Below are positions 60,738 through 64,000 of a stretch of 64,000 nt of DNA, piece after piece. The notes beneath the pieces were generated by a model, which worked only from the letters and a program-made list of their open reading frames with translations, made no database searches and was not told where the DNA came from. A program made the position numbers and the translations under genes. Location of the stretch: contig OZ038321.1 in the NCBI GenBank assembly GCA_964035795.1, positions 124,001 to 188,000 on the forward strand, given 5' to 3'. The stretch's first letter is position 1. Each line of letters starts with the position of its first letter. Source of the stretch: Pterobdella sp. o SKG-2022. Its lineage: Eukaryota; Annelida; Clitellata; Hirudinida; Piscicolidae.

Positions 60738-63542
60738 ATGGGTACAAAATCCGAAGAACTTTCAACACACAATAGGGTATTTATTGTATTTGTTAAAGCT
60801 GATATTTTATAATGCTTTCTATATTTTCACTACGCTGCGTACAGTAAAACTTCTTTTGTTGAAAATTTTCTTATTTTTAGGTAGTTGAACTTTTAAACCA
60901 AGCTTCATTAGAAGAAAAAGCAGAAGACAAAGTAGAAAAACTTAAATTGGTGAGGCTTCAAAATTAATCACAAGTATATCCACATATCAAAGAAACAAAC
61001 TTTAATATAACTTATTTAAAAACTTAATTACAAAAAAACACACTCAAACATCAAAAGGTCGAAGAGTTGATAATCCACAAAGAGCCATCTTTGTTGGACA
61101 ACTTTTTTGAAGAAGTGTTGGCTTTCCAGTCCGACCCTTCCATCCCTGTCAAAAAACATATGGTCCATTTTTTAGAACTATCCAGGTACAAGTGGTTTTG
61201 AATATTTTATTTTAAATTTAACCCACTCTAAACTCACAACCAACCCCCAGCACAAAAGATGTCAACCTATTGCCCGTGATTATATCAAAGGTGAGGATGA
61301 TGTTTGCATGTGAGAATGTCAACATCCTCAAAAAACTTCTTTTGTCGTCTGCCGAGGTTTTCAAAAACACATTCAAGGTTACATTGGTATTCCAGCATCA
61401 TAATCATCACTATCATCATCCCCATCAGTATTCATTTCTAATTATCTCTTTTTTACTTTTCCATTTCTCTCAACATCCACTTCTCCGAGCAGTGGATAAG
61501 TGAGGAGAAGACAGTAGGAAGTGGTCGTATGAAGCAGGCATGGCTGGAACTCATGTCCATTCACTCCCTCATCACCCATCTCATCGATGCTGATAATGAT
61601 GGGTCAGTTTTTGTGATGAGCTTAAGCTTTCATTATTATTATTTCTTTTCTATCATTATTGTTGTTTTTTTTGTTAATTATTCTCAAAATTTTCATTTTA
61701 TTTTTTCTCCAATCTTCTCAAAACACCAACCCAGGTTACGAACACACACCATAAAATACCTGGAAACCCTCATCATCACCCTCTCCTTTCCCCCATCTCC
61801 TAAAAACAACGACGTCATCAACCTATCCCTGTTGAGCGACTGTCATTGGCTGTTAAAGACAGAAGAGTTGGAGAAGGAGGGTTTAAGTTGCTTCCAACAG
61901 CTTATCAACTACATGGGATCACTGCATATATCAAGGTGATGATGAGGATGTTGATGGACATTATAATTATGAAACTATTATCATAACCACCTACTTCATC
62001 TTTCCACCCATGATCATCAATTCCTTCAACCACCACTCTCACTACTAAACCACACCATCGTCACCTACTTCTCACCTCACTCCCTCCTATTCTTGTCCTT
62101 CTCTTTCTCACCTTCTCCTATTTTTGTCCTTTTTCTCACTTCACCTCCCTCTTCTTCTCATTTCACCACCACCACCTTTTTTCCACCCCCCTTTTCCCAC
62201 CACCACACAGCATCATCACCTTCCTTTCACCACCACCTTCTTTATCTCCCCCACCTTCTCACTCTTTCCACCATCATCACCACCACAGCATCAATCTGAT
62301 AACCACAATGGGCTGCATGACAAACATTGTCAAACTCAGACCTCACTTCACTCAACAAGTTCTACAGGGATTTGAGTCACTACATGGTGATGATGATGAT
62401 GATGGTGGTGGTAAGGGTGGAGTGATGATAATAATGATGATGATGGTGGTGGGGTGGTAAGGATGATAATGGTGGGAAGGAAAGTGATGATAATATTATT
62501 AAAAACACTAACATGCAGTGAATCTTCCTCCCACGCTCACCAAAAGCCAAGTGAACAGTGTTAGGAAACATCTGAGAAACCAACTACTGGTCAGTTATCT
62601 ATATCTATCTATCTATTTTTCTATCTATCTATCTATATATCCATCTGTCTAATCCCCTATTTCACCACCACCCACATTACTTACACAGGCCCTCATTAAA
62701 GAGCCCAACTGCACAGAATTCTACTCCAACATGGCGGTCCTTCTTACAGACCTCGGTGTCAGCCAATCGGAAGTGAGTTTAAATCCTTTTTTAAACTTTC
62801 CTATTTTTTCTGGTATGTTTGTTTGTTATACATCATTATCACGTTAGAATGTAGCGCTTCAGAATGTCACACAGGTGAGCAGACACCGGAAAAAGAGAGG
62901 CAGGTCTTCTGGCAACCAGGTTCACTTTTAATCTTGTCCCTTTGGTAGCGTTTAAGGACAACTTTTAGATCTCTAAGTATGAGCATAGTAGTATTCATAT
63001 TATTTTTGATAACAATTTTATGACATGTGATGGAAACATTTTTAATGATAATGATACTGGTAGTCATAATATAGTGCTATCATATTGTAAACTTTGGTCA
63101 AGAAAAACCAGCTAAAAAGGATTTGATTGATTGATTATTGCTTGGTTGATGGATTGATTGAAACCAACACCAGGTGCTGAGCAGAGTGAAGATGGGCAAG
63201 AAGGATGTGGAGAGTGATGAGGAGAAGGTCAGAGAGGTCAAAGGCTTGAGGGAGGCAGATGAAATGGAGGAGGAAGAGGTCAAAGTTCAGAAGTCAGCTA
63301 TCGACATCACTGCTGATGACATTCTACCTCGCTTGACCTTGGAGAGTGTGGTTGACATGGTGATGTACAACATGCACAAACTTCCAGACGAGATGCCGCC
63401 ATCTTTTCAGGCCACCTATACCCCCATATCAGAAGCGGGCACGCCCTCTCAAGTTCAGCATCTTGCAAGATTATTGGCTGTGATGCTGCACAATGTTGGG
63501 CTGGGGAAAGGGGCAGAGAAAAAACCGGAAGAGAATCGGAAG
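60738..63542 (+). CDS. SYMPK: Symplekin, N-terminal third (continues past window)
   Basis: Symplekin is the scaffold of the nuclear pre-mRNA 3'-end processing machinery, joining CPSF and CstF and the histone cleavage complex. Ten exons are visible: 60738-60776, 60881-60949, 61058-61185, 61251-61377, 61490-61602, 61735-61935, 62289-62386, 62519-62589, 62689-62772, 63174-~63542; all junctions keep phase. They give about 433 of an expected 1,100-1,300 residues. Conserved blocks include VVELLNQASL, PSLLDNFFEEVLAFQ, DADNDG followed by LRTHTIKYLETLIITLS, TKSQVNSVRKHL, FYSNMAVLLTDLG and MPPSFQATYTP. This is the HEAT-like N-terminal Symplekin/Pta1 domain and the start of the linker. Exon 10 contains an acidic patch (DEMEEEEVKV). 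Its donor (AAG|GTGACC) is uncertain; without splicing it would stop at 63,590. Confidence 0.94.
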
Positions 63543-64000
63543 GTGACCAGTGTCCAAGCACTGCAATCTATGATCAGTTGGTGGGAATGAGGTGTGGTTG
63601 GGTGCAGTGTTGTTTTTTTTTTGTTCCAAGTGGCATGAATGTAATTCTCTTATGTGAAAGATTATCCCAAAAACGTATCTCAATAGTTCATAATAGTTGA
63701 GGATATAAAACTGTTAAGAAGAGTTTCAAAGCTGTAATTTGGAAGATTGTATGTAATCACTATGCAGGTACTGAGGACAAGTGGAAAAGTCCTGTGAGTC
63801 AGGTGAGGGTAAGGTGGGATAAAGGTTAGGGTGATGGTACCATTGATAATGATAATAATCTCAATAAGACTGATTCCATTGTGATGCTATTAGTCAATCT
63901 TTTATAACATCCTCGCCTCATAAAGATTCAATCTGAAATCACCACTCAACTAAAAAGAATTGAGCTTATAAGGATGCTGATAATAACAAAGTTATTTATA
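63543..64000. other. Probable symplekin intron, no further exon seen
   Basis: I see no symplekin-like exon before the window end. The sequence is AT-rich with ordinary intronic composition. Confidence 0.5.

Overview
The window is eukaryotic, almost certainly from an AT-rich invertebrate animal. It carries GT-AG introns, long microsatellites and minisatellites, palindromic MITE-like elements, a degenerate non-LTR retrotransposon and four conserved animal or eukaryotic genes. I cannot name the species. A tunicate-like compact genome would fit, but that is only an impression. All family comparisons are from memory; no database was searched.

Region 1-29,240 is a huge tandem-repeat field built on a 21-bp unit, with 1,506-bp and 3,780-bp higher-order repeats that are nearly identical. 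The main discovery is that its minus strand holds one reading frame without a stop from about 29,473 to the window edge, roughly 9,800 codons. It encodes a threonine-rich, cysteine-free, mucin-like repeat. The hydrophobic Val/Ala/Leu frames on the plus strand are antisense shadows. A small upstream exon (29,924-30,014) splices to it in matching phase.

Region 30-42 kb is mostly non-coding. It contains a TGTGG-type pentanucleotide satellite, possible exons of an unrecognised basic protein on the minus strand (32.3-33.2 kb), an (AAT)n tract, a broken I/Ingi-like LINE (zinc fingers, endonuclease, RT, RNase H; 34.3-37.9 kb) and a 29-bp minisatellite.

Region 42.2-64 kb is gene-dense: RFC4 (minus, 10 exons, complete), an XPNPEP1-like aminopeptidase P (plus, 2 exons, complete), Son of sevenless (minus, 30 exons, complete) and the N-terminal third of symplekin (plus, runs off the window). 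RFC4/XPNPEP1 and SOS/symplekin are head-to-head pairs; XPNPEP1 and SOS end tail-to-tail about 280 bp apart. The genes have unrelated jobs (replication clamp loading, peptide turnover, Ras activation, mRNA 3'-end formation), so this is a housekeeping cluster, not a pathway cluster.

Other notable points are an excess of the palindrome TGACGTCA, two lost active-site histidines in the aminopeptidase with all five metal ligands kept, and CA-repeat 3' splice sites in SOS.
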